Assembly (NCBI GenBank): GCA_014825775.1
Contig: MVAQ01000257.1
Location: forward strand, 1-28,214
DNA length: 28,214 bases
Origin: Krasilnikovozyma curviuscula
Lineage: Eukaryota > Basidiomycota > Tremellomycetes > Cystofilobasidiales > Mrakiaceae
Direction of reading: 5' to 3'
How positions within the stretch are numbered: the stretch's first letter is position 1; each line of letters starts with the position of its first letter. Of the stretch, positions 1 to 10,487 are shown one piece after another. Below the pieces are notes generated by a model. The model made no database searches, was not told the origin of the DNA, and worked only from the letters and a program-made list of their open reading frames with translations. Position numbers and translations under genes: made by a program.

Positions 1-4
1 TGAG

Positions 5-30
5 TTTTTTTTTTTTTTTTTTTTTTTTTT
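5..30. repeat. poly(T) tract, 26 nt
   Basis: An uninterrupted run of 26 T lies just inside the left edge. It could be a simple-sequence tract, the poly(A) tail trace of a retroposed sequence on the minus strand, or a pyrimidine promoter element. Nothing in the few bases to its left allows a choice. Confidence 0.95.
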
Positions 31-402
31 ACCGAGAGTACTTCGGGGCTCACAACTGCAACTAGATACTCCGCAAGGTTGCTCGCCCTCAACCAGAGAG
101 ATCTCAAAGCTCAAACGTTCCGAGGACAGTATCAAAGAGGGTATATCATAAAGTACAGATCGACTGATCTTCAGTCTAGCCCTCTTACAGGTGTGTGTGT
201 TCCCCGTTGCTTTCTGAGAAGCATAGTGCTCTGCTCATTTTTCTCAACGTTTCCCGGCTGTTGCCTGAACTCCCGCAGGTCCTCGTCTTACAGTCTAGGC
301 CTGTGCCTCTTACCGTCTAGTGAGTATTCGTTCCGTTTGTGGCTCGATGATCTATGGAGTGAACCCACTTTGTCCCAACTAGATTCTGCGAGCGCGTGTG
401 GA
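31..402 (+). other. upstream/leader region of the O-fucosyltransferase gene
   Basis: No gene is recognised here. The frame continuous with the downstream CDS is open from about position 79 but contains no ATG before 403, so this stretch is read as promoter plus 5' UTR. At least one out-of-frame ATG (around 349) lies in it, so either transcription starts to its right, a leader intron removes it, or it acts as a uORF. No clear TATA box was seen. Confidence 0.5.
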
Positions 403-2572
403 ATGGCGACAAGCTACACCCTGCCGAACTCAACTTCAAAATTCGTCTCAATGCGACGGTTACTCATCAAAGGAGGCTCTTTTTTATTCCTCTTGCTCAT
501 TCTACTGTATTCGTTTAGGAGCTCAGACGTCTGGCGGCCCTCCGCGACATATCTAATAGACGCGACTGCTGAAAACCCGACGCAGCTCGAATGCCCTTCG
601 TATGATCGTCTGATACGGAATGATAGAGTTGGAAAGGAAGCCAGCGATGGTGCCCTTCGTGGAAGAGGGTTCAAGAAGAGCTTCAGAGGTGGGCTGTCGT
701 TTGACTGTTCAAGGTGTTTGCCGTTACTAACTCTCATCCTTCGCAGATAACCTCAGAGATGACACGCGATATATCACAGCTTTTGCTAGATCTGGGTACA
801 GTGCGTGAAAGCCACCGATGTTGATAATGAGCAGCAGCGCGACCTTTACTGATAACCCACCTTCCATCCAGCTAATCAGCTGATGGTCAATATGAATTTG
901 CTCTTCTTGGCTTGTGAACTGAGACTGGATCGTACGTGATCCATTCTCTTTGCTCTGGCCAGTAATTCTCATTCCCATTCCCCTTCACAAGCTTCCGAAC
1001 CTCTCGCTGTCGTCCCCATCTTGCCCCCAATCTTTGCAGACCACTCCTTCCACCTCAACATCGACTCCTCCCAAGCAGCACCTCCACTCCACTTCTCGGA
1101 TGTATTTGACATAGACGCCCTCTCCGTTGCACTTAACATGCCCCTCGTCGAATGGAAGCAGCTAAAGCGCGCAGCGTCGTATCGACAGTCCGCGGCGGAC
1201 CCACCGGAGAGAAAGATGGACGATAATGATCCTGATACCTGGGTCGAGTTTGAGAGTGAAAATAGAGAGTCCGAGAAGATGTATTGTTGGAGCGCATTCG
1301 AAAGTCAGTTGTGGAAAGGGTGGTATCGGAGTGGGCGAGGAGAGACAACTTGGCACGACGCGGTTTACGGTTTGGGTCAGTCGTCGTTGCTTACCTGTTG
1401 CTGCACGTTTGCTGATGCTCTGTACGGTTTTGGCATCAGATATATCGTACACTCCAATACCTCCGTCTTCAGTCAGTATCGTCCCCCGCGCAGGTGTTCC
1501 ACATGTGATGTTCCCAGCCATCAAATCACTCCTCTCGCCACCCGATAGAACAAACGACTACCAAGAAGATTACCTCCAACGAGGCCTCATCTCTGATTGG
1601 GACTGGGCCGAGAGAAAGTACAACACGTTTAAGCTTTCACTCGCAGAACTTGAGAACCTTGCGCCTATGCTCGATCCGAATTATTTTGAGAACCGTCAGT
1701 TTCAGAATTCTACCTGGGCATGGGAGAAGTACCATGGTGATGCTTCTCTAACTGGGAATGAGCTGGCCAGAATTGTCGGAAAGGAATGGAAGCGTCCGGA
1801 GGGTAGCAATCTCGGCGAGGTCATTTGCTTCGATAACATGTATCACTTTTCGGAACGTGGTGCGGAGATCCGGGATTCGTGGAATCGGCCGAAAAATGCT
1901 ATATGGGAGAAGGTGGGGAGGCATACGAGATTCACGAAGGAGATTCTAGAGTTCAGCGACGAGGTCGTGAGATCGGTGTTGGAGATCGATGATGGTGCTA
2001 CACTGCCTCGGGTGAGTGTTTAATTCCCTGTCGTTCCTTATCTGACACCGGTTGACGCTCACTGTTGGTGCTCGTCTTCAGTTCATCTCTGTGCATATGA
2101 GGAGAACCGACTTCCCGGGCTTCACAGAAGGACTTGGACCGTTCGAGATAGAAGTGAATAAGATCAAACTCTCTTTGGGTCCTGACGTTCGAGTGGTGGT
2201 GACTAGTGACGATCGTACAGATACGTGAGCGCTTCTCCAGCCATTTTATGTCGAGACTGCTCTCTGACGATTCGATTCCCTGTCGAAACTAGGTTTCGAC
2301 ATAGGCTTAAAACGAATGGATGGGACTTGATTGATCATAGTAAATTATCAACACATGAGAGATTTGGGAAGGCGTGGGGTGAGACTATCGTCGACAGTGC
2401 GGTGCTGTCGATGGGGAGTGGATTCGTGGGAACCAGGGGTTCAACCAGTAAGTTCGCGCCTGTTAACTCATATTATACAACTAATGATGAATTATTGCTT
2501 ATTTTTGCAGTGTCGATCATAGCAGCTCGTCGTGTCGAGACGTGGAATGAAGGTTTGACGGCGATGGTGTAG
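403..2572 (+). CDS. GDP-fucose protein O-fucosyltransferase-like, type II membrane protein
   Basis: Eight exons chain in frame to 571 aa: 403-688, 747-800, 872-931, 992-1375, 1440-2011, 2082-2224, 2293-2447 and 2511-2572; introns are 58-71 nt. ATG 403 is the first ATG of its frame and has G at -3 and +4. Residues about 20-38 are a hydrophobic anchor after a short basic N-terminus, as expected of a type II ER/Golgi glycosyltransferase. The fold markers seen are TNQLMVNMN after the stem, VVPILPPIFADH, DVFDIDAL, LDISYT, the HMRRTDF motif (residues 457-463), whose Arg contacts GDP-fucose in the POFUT/GT superfamily, and the C-terminal SGFVGTRGSTMS block. Basidiomycetes carry several such paralogues with unknown acceptors, so the substrate is not assigned. 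Least certain is the long exon 4/5 border. Confidence 0.8.
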
Positions 2573-2626
2573 ATATCTAGCTAGTATTTGTTACCATTTT
2601 CTTGTTGGCACTGGTAACAGTACAAA

Positions 2627-2632
2627 AATAAA
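2627..2632 (+). terminator. AATAAA polyadenylation signal
   Basis: A canonical AATAAA hexamer lies 55 nt downstream of the O-fucosyltransferase stop codon, at a normal distance for fungal 3' end formation. Confidence 0.55.
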
Positions 2633-2671
2633 GTGCACGCTTTTTCACCCTGAACAGAAGTCACAGAAATC

Positions 2672-2929
2672 ATGCCTTCCTATGGAAGCTCAAACGGGAA
2701 ACGAGGCGAGAGGTAAGTAAAGCTCCGGAATCCAGAGAGGTTAACATTAATGGGAATGCAGGTATCATACAAGACAACGCAATACCAAAACCGTAGAACT
2801 ATGATTGATTTGACACCGTTCTAACATTATTTACAGCTCGCTACTGGCCTTGCGTCGTTCTATATGAATATTGACACCTTCTTGCGGCATCATCTTCTTG
2901 AAGGTTCGTCAAAGTTTCTAGAGGTCTAG
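2672..2929 (+). CDS. candidate 54-aa spliced small protein (uncertain)
   Basis: Three short exons, 2672-2712, 2762-2792 and 2837-2929, read through in frame from ATG to TAG. The first intron has a consensus AG|GTAAGT donor and a GCAG acceptor. The second ends in CTAAC followed by TTACAG, a good branch-site and acceptor pair. The product is basic at the N-terminus (contains YHTRQRNTKT) and then moderately hydrophobic (LATGLASFYMNIDTFL). I recognise no family. The introns (49 and 44 nt) are shorter than elsewhere in the window, which weakens the model. It lies beyond the AATAAA of the upstream gene and converges on UTP22, so it would be a separate transcript, or part of a spliced non-coding RNA. 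Confidence 0.25.
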
Positions 2930-3125
2930 TGGCTAAGGGGATGTGTCGTCAAGATTCTATATTGAAGGGAGTGTTTCGACCACTAACGGGCTTACCCCAA
3001 TGAAGTGTTGCCATAGGTGAGCATTCCAAAAAGACAAAAAAAATTGAAAAAAAGCTTGCTAAATTCATGGCGTCAAAAGAAAGGATCATGACAGAATCAC
3101 CCCTGATGGATAGCAATGGAAACAC
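2930..3125. other. intergenic, 3' flank of UTP22
   Basis: Together with 2573-2671 this completes the 553-bp convergent interval between the O-fucosyltransferase and UTP22. Apart from the AATAAA and the candidate small gene I see only A-rich runs near 3030-3050. Confidence 0.5.
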
Positions 3126-6100
3126 CTAAGCCAGCTTGGTACCAACGACCTCAACCTTCTCAATCAGCCCCTCACCTAACCTTCCAATCTCGCTAACAAT
3201 AGCCTGCTCATTGGCCACGACCAACATTTTGTCCTCCATTCCCTTGACAAGTTTGCTCGAGAATGGTAGAGCAACTTTGAAGTTCCGTGGTTCAGAGGCC
3301 GATGGGTTCCAAAGCGCCCCGATGGTATTACTGCCGTGTTGGTCGTAAAAGAAGACCGCAGTGTCGGCGTAGATACGCTATGGGAGGAAAATGGGTTTAT
3401 TATAAAGTTTGGACGGAGAAATATAAAGACTTCAAACAAAAGACTGACCTCCAGTTCTCTAACAAACATTAACGCAGGATCAAACTCAAACCTCATCTCT
3501 TTTCCATACGCTGAGTTGGCATTCTGAAGTATTGAAGCATTTTTATACTTTGAAGTCCATAAAGAATGGTCGGGGTTCAGGGATTCAAATGATCGTGGGA
3601 GCACAGAGGGTTTCAAATGGATGAGGAGCTGGTATTGTTGGAGAGGGGTTTGGAAGAGTTGCTACGAGGGGAAATGAAGCTAGTCAGCGAAATTCGGGAA
3701 ACGTACTTTGACGAAAACACGACCTACCTGAGCCGAGAGAGGGCCCGACAGAATGCCATCGTCCAGAGCCGCCAATGTCGCACCAGCGAGAGCAACTACC
3801 CTACCCGCAATTAGCTTAGTAATCTTTCTGCTTCCAAACGCCCTTCCCTCTAGATCCTCTTCGGTCGCAACGAAAAGAAAGCCTTTCCCGCCCTGATCAG
3901 GCAGCTTAGATGCTTTAGTGAAAGATGTCCAAACTTCCTCCCTCTTCCCTTTAGGGAACTCAATCCTCCCGCCAGCTTCAACGCCAGCCGCCGAGTAAAC
4001 GGGCACCATCAGAGGAGATGATTTCCAGTCCCATTCACTAGCCAGCAAAGATATGACTCTAACGAAGCCAGATTTTCCATCGGAAGGCAGAGCGTAGCGG
4101 GAAGGGTTGACAAACACTGACGCGACAATGAGCTCAATCATCTCGTCCGGAACATGGATCGACAGCATATGGCTGGAGAACCACCTCTTAACAAGCCGGA
4201 CAGTTGGTGAGAAGGCGTTGGGGAAAGAATGGTGGATTGTTGAGATAGCCTGGTGGTGTCGCGGCAGGTGGTGGAATCGGAGTTCGTGGAGATCGAGCGC
4301 AACTTTTGCGGCTTTCCGAAGTGATGGTCTGACATTCTTAGTATCTTCAATCAATCGTTCCAAAAGCGTTTTCTCACGGTCGTGCCAGATTCGAACCCTG
4401 AACGCAAACCCGAGGTCGGGTAAGAAGACCTCGAAGCTGGCGTGGTCAGATATTGCTGTTGTTGAATCGGGTTGCTGGTCCTGATAGTGGTCGTCTAAAG
4501 CTATACGGCTGAGAGAACCCGGGACTTGGTTGGCCATCGCAGTTCCCATCGCTTCAAAGAACGCCAATTTGAGTTTCTGGATCGCCTCGAGGTCGTCTGC
4601 CCATTTACCCGAACTCTCAAATTGCACCACACACTCCAAGAGTGGAACGTATTTGAGGCAGTCTGGGGCCAATTCGAGTTTGTCGCCGTCGAGTGGGGTA
4701 GGAGCGAACGTCGAGGTATATCGAACGGCGGAGGAAACAGGGAAGATATTGAGGATGTCGAGCGGGATGTTGGTGAGGTTCTTAACCAACCGACTGAATT
4801 CCTGAAATGCCAGAACCGTTGGTCTGAATGGATCAACTCCATCGTCTGTCGTGGTGAGGGAGATGAGATCCGTCGCTGAAGTTGGTGACTTGATCAACGC
4901 GTTCCATCCCGTGCGACCATCGAGGGTGTCGACGTCGAGCCCAAAATGACGTTTTACAATCCACTCGACACTGCGGTAAGGAATCGTCTCTCTGCCTTCA
5001 GCAACAGAGACAGACCAGACGACGCTCTCGAGTGTTTCGTTGTTTTTGAACCGTCGCAGCTGCGATTTCTCGCTGCCCCAGAACTTCTGGAAATCTTCAC
5101 ACAAGGCTTTTTCTTCTACAGGGGGACCTTTGTCAACTAATCGTGTCGCTTGTGATGGGTTCATTACCAGACCGATGAATGTGATCGGCGAATCCTGTTC
5201 GCTTGAGCTGTCTGGAATTACTGACAAGGAAAAGACCGAAACAGTTCGTGCTCGAGTACCAAGTGCTCGGCGAATAACAGCTTCGATCTTGTTCCTTAAG
5301 AAAGGTAGTCGGGCTGGTTGGTCTAATCGTTCGTGTGGGACGGGAAAAAGGAGTTTACAAGTTGTGAGGTCGAGCCTAAAAAATATATAAAAAAAATAAC
5401 AATTAAAAAGGTCACAGAATCAATAAACGGCATCAAAACAAAATGAGAGGAGTGCTGGGTAACCACCAAGATTGGCTTACTTTAGAACAATGTCCCACTC
5501 CTCGCCAATTTTCACCTGATTCAACCACAGCGTGCTGAATACCGTCTCCTCCGATCCTAAGCTCTCCAGTAGCCTTAAACACCTTGTTGCTTCGCTCTGA
5601 AGATATACCAACACACCTCGGGGGACATGAGCAAGGATGTTCACCTTCCCCTCAGGTTCCACAAATGTACCCGGAAACTGCTCTCCTCCCGCTGACTCTG
5701 CGAAACTAGCAGTTGCAGAGGCAGGTGAACGGAGAAAAACGGGTGTTGAAGTTAAGTCTGTGCCGGCCAAGAAGCTCATGACGCCGCGGAAGACCTGTTC
5801 AGGTGCCATGCCCCTCCCTAGCCGACCCCTCTCCTCCTTGTTCTTCGAAGAAGACTCAGAGCCGAGACGGCCACCCCAGATAAGGAAGCTGATGACCATA
5901 CCCGTGAAGGTATCCCAGGGGCTTGATCCGCCGCATGTGAGGACGGGAAAGGACGCATGGCTGAGGAGCGGCCTCTTTGAAGCCCAGAGCGAGAGGAGAC
6001 GCATCGTGTCGCCGAACGAAGGGAGGAACGTCGAAAGCGCGTGTAAGTGCGTGAGGTGTGCGGATGCGAGGGTAGTGGAGAGCACAAAAGAGTTGTACAT

Positions 6101-7367
6101 TGGTGTGGATGGCACCGCGTCTATTGAGGATTGAGGTGGGCGGAGGGAGTTCTTCTCTGGCGCAAGCTTGGATGCGGGGAAAGCGCCGTCCGGAGTAATA
6201 GCGTGGATACGGATGAACAAATTGGTCTTGGTGAAGTTTGAAGTTGATGTTGGGGCGGTCGTGGAATGGATGAGGATGGTGGGGGACCGCGTGTCGTTGT
6301 TTTCGAACGAGTAGGTGGGTTCGCCAACGTCGACCCCCTTCTTGTTCGCTCGTAGTGACTCAGCAATGACACTGAGATAGAATGCACGCTTGTAGAGAAC
6401 TCTATTATTAAGATAGTCCTTCTCCTGGAAGATCGACTCAGGCAACAGTACATGGACGTCGACCGGCTGCTGTTTTGATTTCTTCGGCTTGAGACCGGTA
6501 GAAAGAATATAGCTGCCGCCGATTCGGACATCTTTAGGTGTGTCGAACTTGAAGGTCCATTTTGCGTCGGGTGGTAGTGGTGGGGACGGGAAGGGAACCT
6601 TTGATGTTGATGGGATTGAGGAAGGATTGACAGCTGGTAAAGGTGGGAGAGCTAGGATGTGGGTTCGGAGTGCGTGAAGCGTCGACGACAAAGCTTTAGC
6701 AGCTGGTGATACACTGGAGTTTGGTGCATTTGGTCTGATTGATTCCAGTAACGCATTGAGCTGGAGACCAAACAAGTTAGACTTTGAGTTCGAGGTAGAT
6801 TGGAGGACTAGGGAGGAAAGGCGGGTGTAGACAGTAGTCAATGAGGTGCCGAGCAACGAAATGTAAATGTTATGAGTTACTCACGCTGAATTTCTTCGTT
6901 CGTTGGCGGTTTGTAGAGCGATGAACCTTTCTTGGCCTCGTAGGTTCGAGCGACATTATCAGAAACCTTCGTCACCGTCTCAGCACCTTCCATTAGCTCC
7001 TCGTCAGACTCTCCTTCCTCTTCATCACCTTCACCATCATCTCCACCACCAACAACATCATCATCATCATCATCTTCATCATCTTCATCCTCGCTGTTTT
7101 CGTCGTCGTCGCCTTCTTGATTCGGGTTGGCTGCCCTTATCATGAGATCTTCACCATCGTCACTGATAAACTCTTCATCCCCATCAGAATCCAGACGGGG
7201 AGTTTTGATCTGAGCGGGCAACCACGAGCAAAGGGGGAAGAAATGTCGGTTGAATTCTCCCATTACGATATTAGAGTAAATTTGAGAGCTATCAAGCTCA
7301 CCTGTTTCTTGTGGGAAGACGATGAAGCAGCTGCCGTAGCCTTCCTCTTTGTTCCTGACAACGACAT
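3126..7367 (-). CDS. UTP22: U3 snoRNP / UTP-C subunit Utp22 (Nrap family)
   Basis: Six exons on the minus strand give 1276 aa: 7367-7302, 7209-6885, 6807-5481, 5375-3728, 3661-3449 and 3377-3126 (introns 66-105 nt). The length fits Utp22/Nrap (about 1150-1250 aa). Features in order: a short Lys/Ser N-terminus; a highly acidic Asp/Glu block (about residues 60-105); the Nrap start SNLFGLQLNALLESIRP; a nucleotidyltransferase-like repeat with DVHVLLPESIFQEKDYLN, followed by the FYLSVIAESL region; a second half with FEVFLPDLGFAFRVRIWHDRE; and a C-terminal block with FFYDQHG and ALWNPSASEPRNFKV. Utp22 binds Rrp7 and casein kinase 2 in the UTP-C module of the 90S pre-ribosome in the nucleolus; family members are catalytically inactive tRNA-nucleotidyltransferase-like scaffolds. 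The exon 4 donor is ambiguous: an in-phase GTACGT at 3706 would leave a 45-nt intron, so the 66-nt intron was preferred. Divergent from MPP10. Confidence 0.93.
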
Positions 7368-7648
7368 CTTCCTACTTAGTATTTTGGGTAGACTAATGGG
7401 CGTTCACAATCACTCTTTCTGAAATTTTGAAACTCGACGATGAAAGGCAGGGGACGCCACGAATAAAGGGATCAATAGATAAAAGGAGAAATCTACCCCT
7501 TAGTATGTATAAGGGATCAGTCTGAAATGGTTACAACCATATTAGGTGTCTCTTTGTCAAAACCAAATTTTTATCTCAGCACCGTGGCGCGCTCTCATTA
7601 AGAATTTCTATCTCGAATTAGATACGAACCACCAAACCTGACAGCAAA
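7368..7648. promoter_or_regulatory. 281-bp bidirectional promoter of UTP22 and MPP10
   Basis: The two start codons are 281 bp apart on opposite strands, so promoters and both 5' UTRs must fit here. Two A/T cores resemble the yeast RRPE element (TGAAATTTT at 7420-7428 and AAATTTTT at 7565-7572), and CGATGA at 7437-7442 resembles the core of PAC. These motifs are known from ascomycete ribosome-biogenesis promoters; their function here is inferred from resemblance only. Confidence 0.7.
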
Positions 7649-10262
7649 ATGAGTTCAAATCTGTCGGAGCTGCTATCGACGAGCCAGCACACTCTCGCTC
7701 TGCCAGAAGGCAACCACGACATCTCCCTTCAGGCCCTCACCCAAACGCAACAACTCTTCAACAAATGTAAGAGCGAACCCATTTGCTTTCTCTGTCGAGT
7801 TGTCCTAACAAGTCCCTCTTTGTGTGTTCCTACAGCCCTATCAGCAGAAGCTTCGTCCCTACCACACATACACCAGCTCCTCCTCTCGATCCTCCAGCAG
7901 CCCCCGAAGCTGCGTTCTCAATCGTCGTCCTTCGTCCCACCTGCAGCAACAGCAGCGACAGATCTTCTCCCCCCGACACCTTTAGACGCACTATATATCG
8001 AAGATGTCGATGCTGAACAGGTTTGGGAGCAACTAGAGCTCAAGACAAAGACGTTTGTCGGCGTCCTCAAGGAGTTTGGACTGCTCGATGGCGTGGAGAG
8101 GGACGACGAGGTCGTCGATGAAGGGGAGATGGATGGTAGGGGCATAAGTGATAGTGACGATGACGAGGAGGATGAAGGCAGCGAGGAAAGCTTAGACATG
8201 GATGATATAGATATGGACATGGGGTCTGAGGATGAAGACGAGGCCGAGTTGGACGGGGAGCTGGAAGGTGGAGTCGAGTTCGATGACGATGATGAGGATG
8301 AAGATGGCTTTCACGACGAAGAGGACGACGAAGAGGAGGAAGATGATGATGATGATGTGTCCGACGAGGAGGAAGAAGAGCGCGGCCCTCGAATTATCGA
8401 CCTCGACGCACCAGGTTCACGCTCCTCTTCATTGAGCAAAAAGTGCGCGGTTCCTTCATTTCTTTCTTCTATCCCATTGTTGTCCCCATCAGATGCTAAT
8501 TTTCCCGCGCCGCCCCCCGCTATAGGTTTTCACCCCTCGACGATCCCTTCTTCAACCTCCACGATTTTAATGCCGAGACTTTAGCGGCGGAAGCGCTCGA
8601 GTCCTCCTCTGGTAAACTCGGTGACGATGCGTCTGACTCCGATGATGAGGACGATGATATTGACAACATGGACTTTGGGACTGACGCCGGCGTTGATATT
8701 TGGAAGAGCGTGGATGGTGGTGTTGGAGATGATAAGGATGAGTTGTTCGATATGGGTGGAATAGACCTTGGTGGAAAGGGCGGAGATCGTGAGTTTTGGA
8801 GTTTGCGCACCCTGCTTTTGTGTCACTGACCTGCTTTTTCTTCACAACATCAGAAATCAAATACTCGGACTTCTTCTTGCCCCCCAAACCCATAAAAAAA
8901 CCTTCCCCCGAAACTGCCCCTTCTGGAAAAGGAAAGGCGAAGTATGTCACTTCAGAAGAAGGCGATGAAATGAGCGATGAGGATGCGGAAGATGGCGAGG
9001 AAGATAGCGAGGTAGAGTTTGACGACGACGAAGCTGGAGAAGACGATCTGATGGATATGGATGACGCCGAGGAAGAGTCATCAATCAAGAAATCTTTCAA
9101 GAAGGGTTTACTGGACGACAGCGATGATGAAGAAGAAGGTGGTAAGTACCAATTTTTCTTGCTGTTATATGCGCCTCCTCTGACTATTCCTTGGCATCAA
9201 TACCAGAACAACTCTCTGCCCACGAGAAGCGCCTCGCGACGCTCAATGCGCAAATCCACCGGCTCGAGCAGCAGAACGTCGGAAAGAAGGATTGGACACT
9301 GATTGGTGAGGCGTCTAGCAAGAATCGACCGCTCAATAGTCTGTTGGAGGAGGACCTTGATTTTGAAGCTGTGGGGAAAGCTGTGCCTGTGGTGACGGAG
9401 GAGAGCGTGAAGGGAATTGAGGAGATGATCAAGAAGAGAATTCTGGATGTGAGTTTTGGTCCTATCGTTTAAGGCGTTTGCGTGCGCTCTGACGCATCAA
9501 GTATTCTACTTCCTGTTTTTCAGGGCAGCTTTGATGACGTTGTCCGTCGTAAAGAAATGGATGCCAAGCCCTTCCTCCCTTCGAGGTTCTTTGAGCTCCA
9601 AGACTCCCAGTCGTCGAAGTCCCTCGCTGAGATTTACGAGGACTCTTACACTGCATCTTCATCTGGAGGAGGTGTAGGTTCTTCCAGTGGACTAGATGAT
9701 CGGGATGGTAAGCTGAAGAAGGAACACGACGAAATTGAGGCAGAGTGGGACGCGATTTGCTACAAGTTGGACGCATTGAGTAACGCCAACTTTACGCCCA
9801 AATTGGTACATTTTTTTTGTTTGCTCGCTTGTTCTTTCTCTTTGTGTTTACTGATTCTAACAACATTTACAGCCCAAGGTCCAGATTCAAACGCTGTCCA
9901 ACCTTGCATCTACCAGTCTGGAGACATCCCTTCCACCGATACTATCCACCTCTACTCTCCTTGCTCCAGAAGAGATCTTTACTCCTTCAGCGTCTGACCT
10001 GCTGTCCAAGACGGAGCTCACCCCAACACAGAAGAAGGCACTACGCTCCAAGGAGAAAAAGAAAAAGAAAAAGGAACGCATGCAGCTCGACAAAGCGGTG
10101 GACAAGTTTGCTAATGCAGGAAGTAGGAAAAAAGGTCGCAAGGGCGAAAAGGGGGAGAAGGATAAGGCGCTCAAGAGCTTGCTTAAGAACGGTGCGAAGG
10201 GAGTGACAGTTATTGGGTCGAAAGCGGACGCGACGAAGCAGGGAAAGAAGAAGAGCACTTAA
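7649..10262 (+). CDS. MPP10: U3 small nucleolar ribonucleoprotein Mpp10
   Basis: Seven exons give 729 aa: 7649-7766, 7836-8442, 8526-8788, 8854-9141, 9207-9448, 9524-9805 and 9873-10262; introns are 65-83 nt. ATG 7649 has A at -3. Family blocks seen are LDALYIEDVDAEQVWEQLEL near residue 105, several long Asp/Glu tracts (about residues 150-240, 270-330 and 380-425), FSPLDDPFFNLHDFNAE, IKYSDFFLPPKP, EQLSAHEKRLATLNAQIHRL, KPFLPSRFFELQDSQSSKSL, the IEAEWDAICYKLDALSN helix, and a C-terminal ELTPTQKKALRSKEKKKKKK stretch rich in Lys. Mpp10 with Imp3 and Imp4 binds U3 snoRNA in the small-subunit processome and is needed for 18S rRNA processing at A0, A1 and A2. Its head-to-head neighbour, UTP22, acts in the same particle. 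Identification is firm; exon edges in the acidic part are the least constrained. Confidence 0.93.
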
Positions 10263-10487
10263 GTGCCAGGAGCTTAATAATTTTGTGTCTTCAGTCTTTT
10301 TTATCCCACGATGTCTTGACTGCAAATTTAATTTAAACCATCTCATCAACAACAAGAAAGTCACTCGCTCTGAACGCCTTATTTACTCAAATTATCGAAG
10401 TTTCGCCGCGCACGGATAGTAACCGTCTCTTCCTGAGCTTCCTCTGACTTCCAGCCACATTCTCCTTCTCACTCGAAAAGTAACATA
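10263..10487 (+). promoter_or_regulatory. MPP10 3' UTR and beta-glucosidase promoter
   Basis: This is the 225-bp tandem spacer between the MPP10 stop and the GH3 ATG. It is A/T-rich on the left and turns C/T-rich (TCTCCTTCTCACTC) just before the start codon, a pattern common at fungal transcription start regions. I saw no canonical TATA box. Confidence 0.4.

Noticed and set aside
3662..3706. Alternative UTP22 donor at 3706 giving a 45-nt intron.
   Set aside because: In phase, but shorter than nearly all introns in the window; the donor at 3727 gives a 66-nt intron and a cleaner LSAQ-LFQTP junction.
4380..4402. Minus-strand GGGTTCGAATCTGGCACG resembles a tRNA B box / T-arm.
   Set aside because: It lies inside a conserved UTP22 exon (coding for RVRIWHDRE), and I found no A box or cloverleaf at the right distance, so it is a chance match.
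7020..7100. CATCAT/CTTCAT trinucleotide repeat that looks like a microsatellite.
   Set aside because: It is the coding sequence of the UTP22 acidic tract (GAT/GAA/GAC codons on the minus strand), not an independent repeat element.
7918..9100. Ser-rich minus-strand frames opposite MPP10.
   Set aside because: They are the antisense image of the Asp/Glu tracts (GAC/GAG codons read as Ser codons); the sense strand carries conserved MPP10 blocks.
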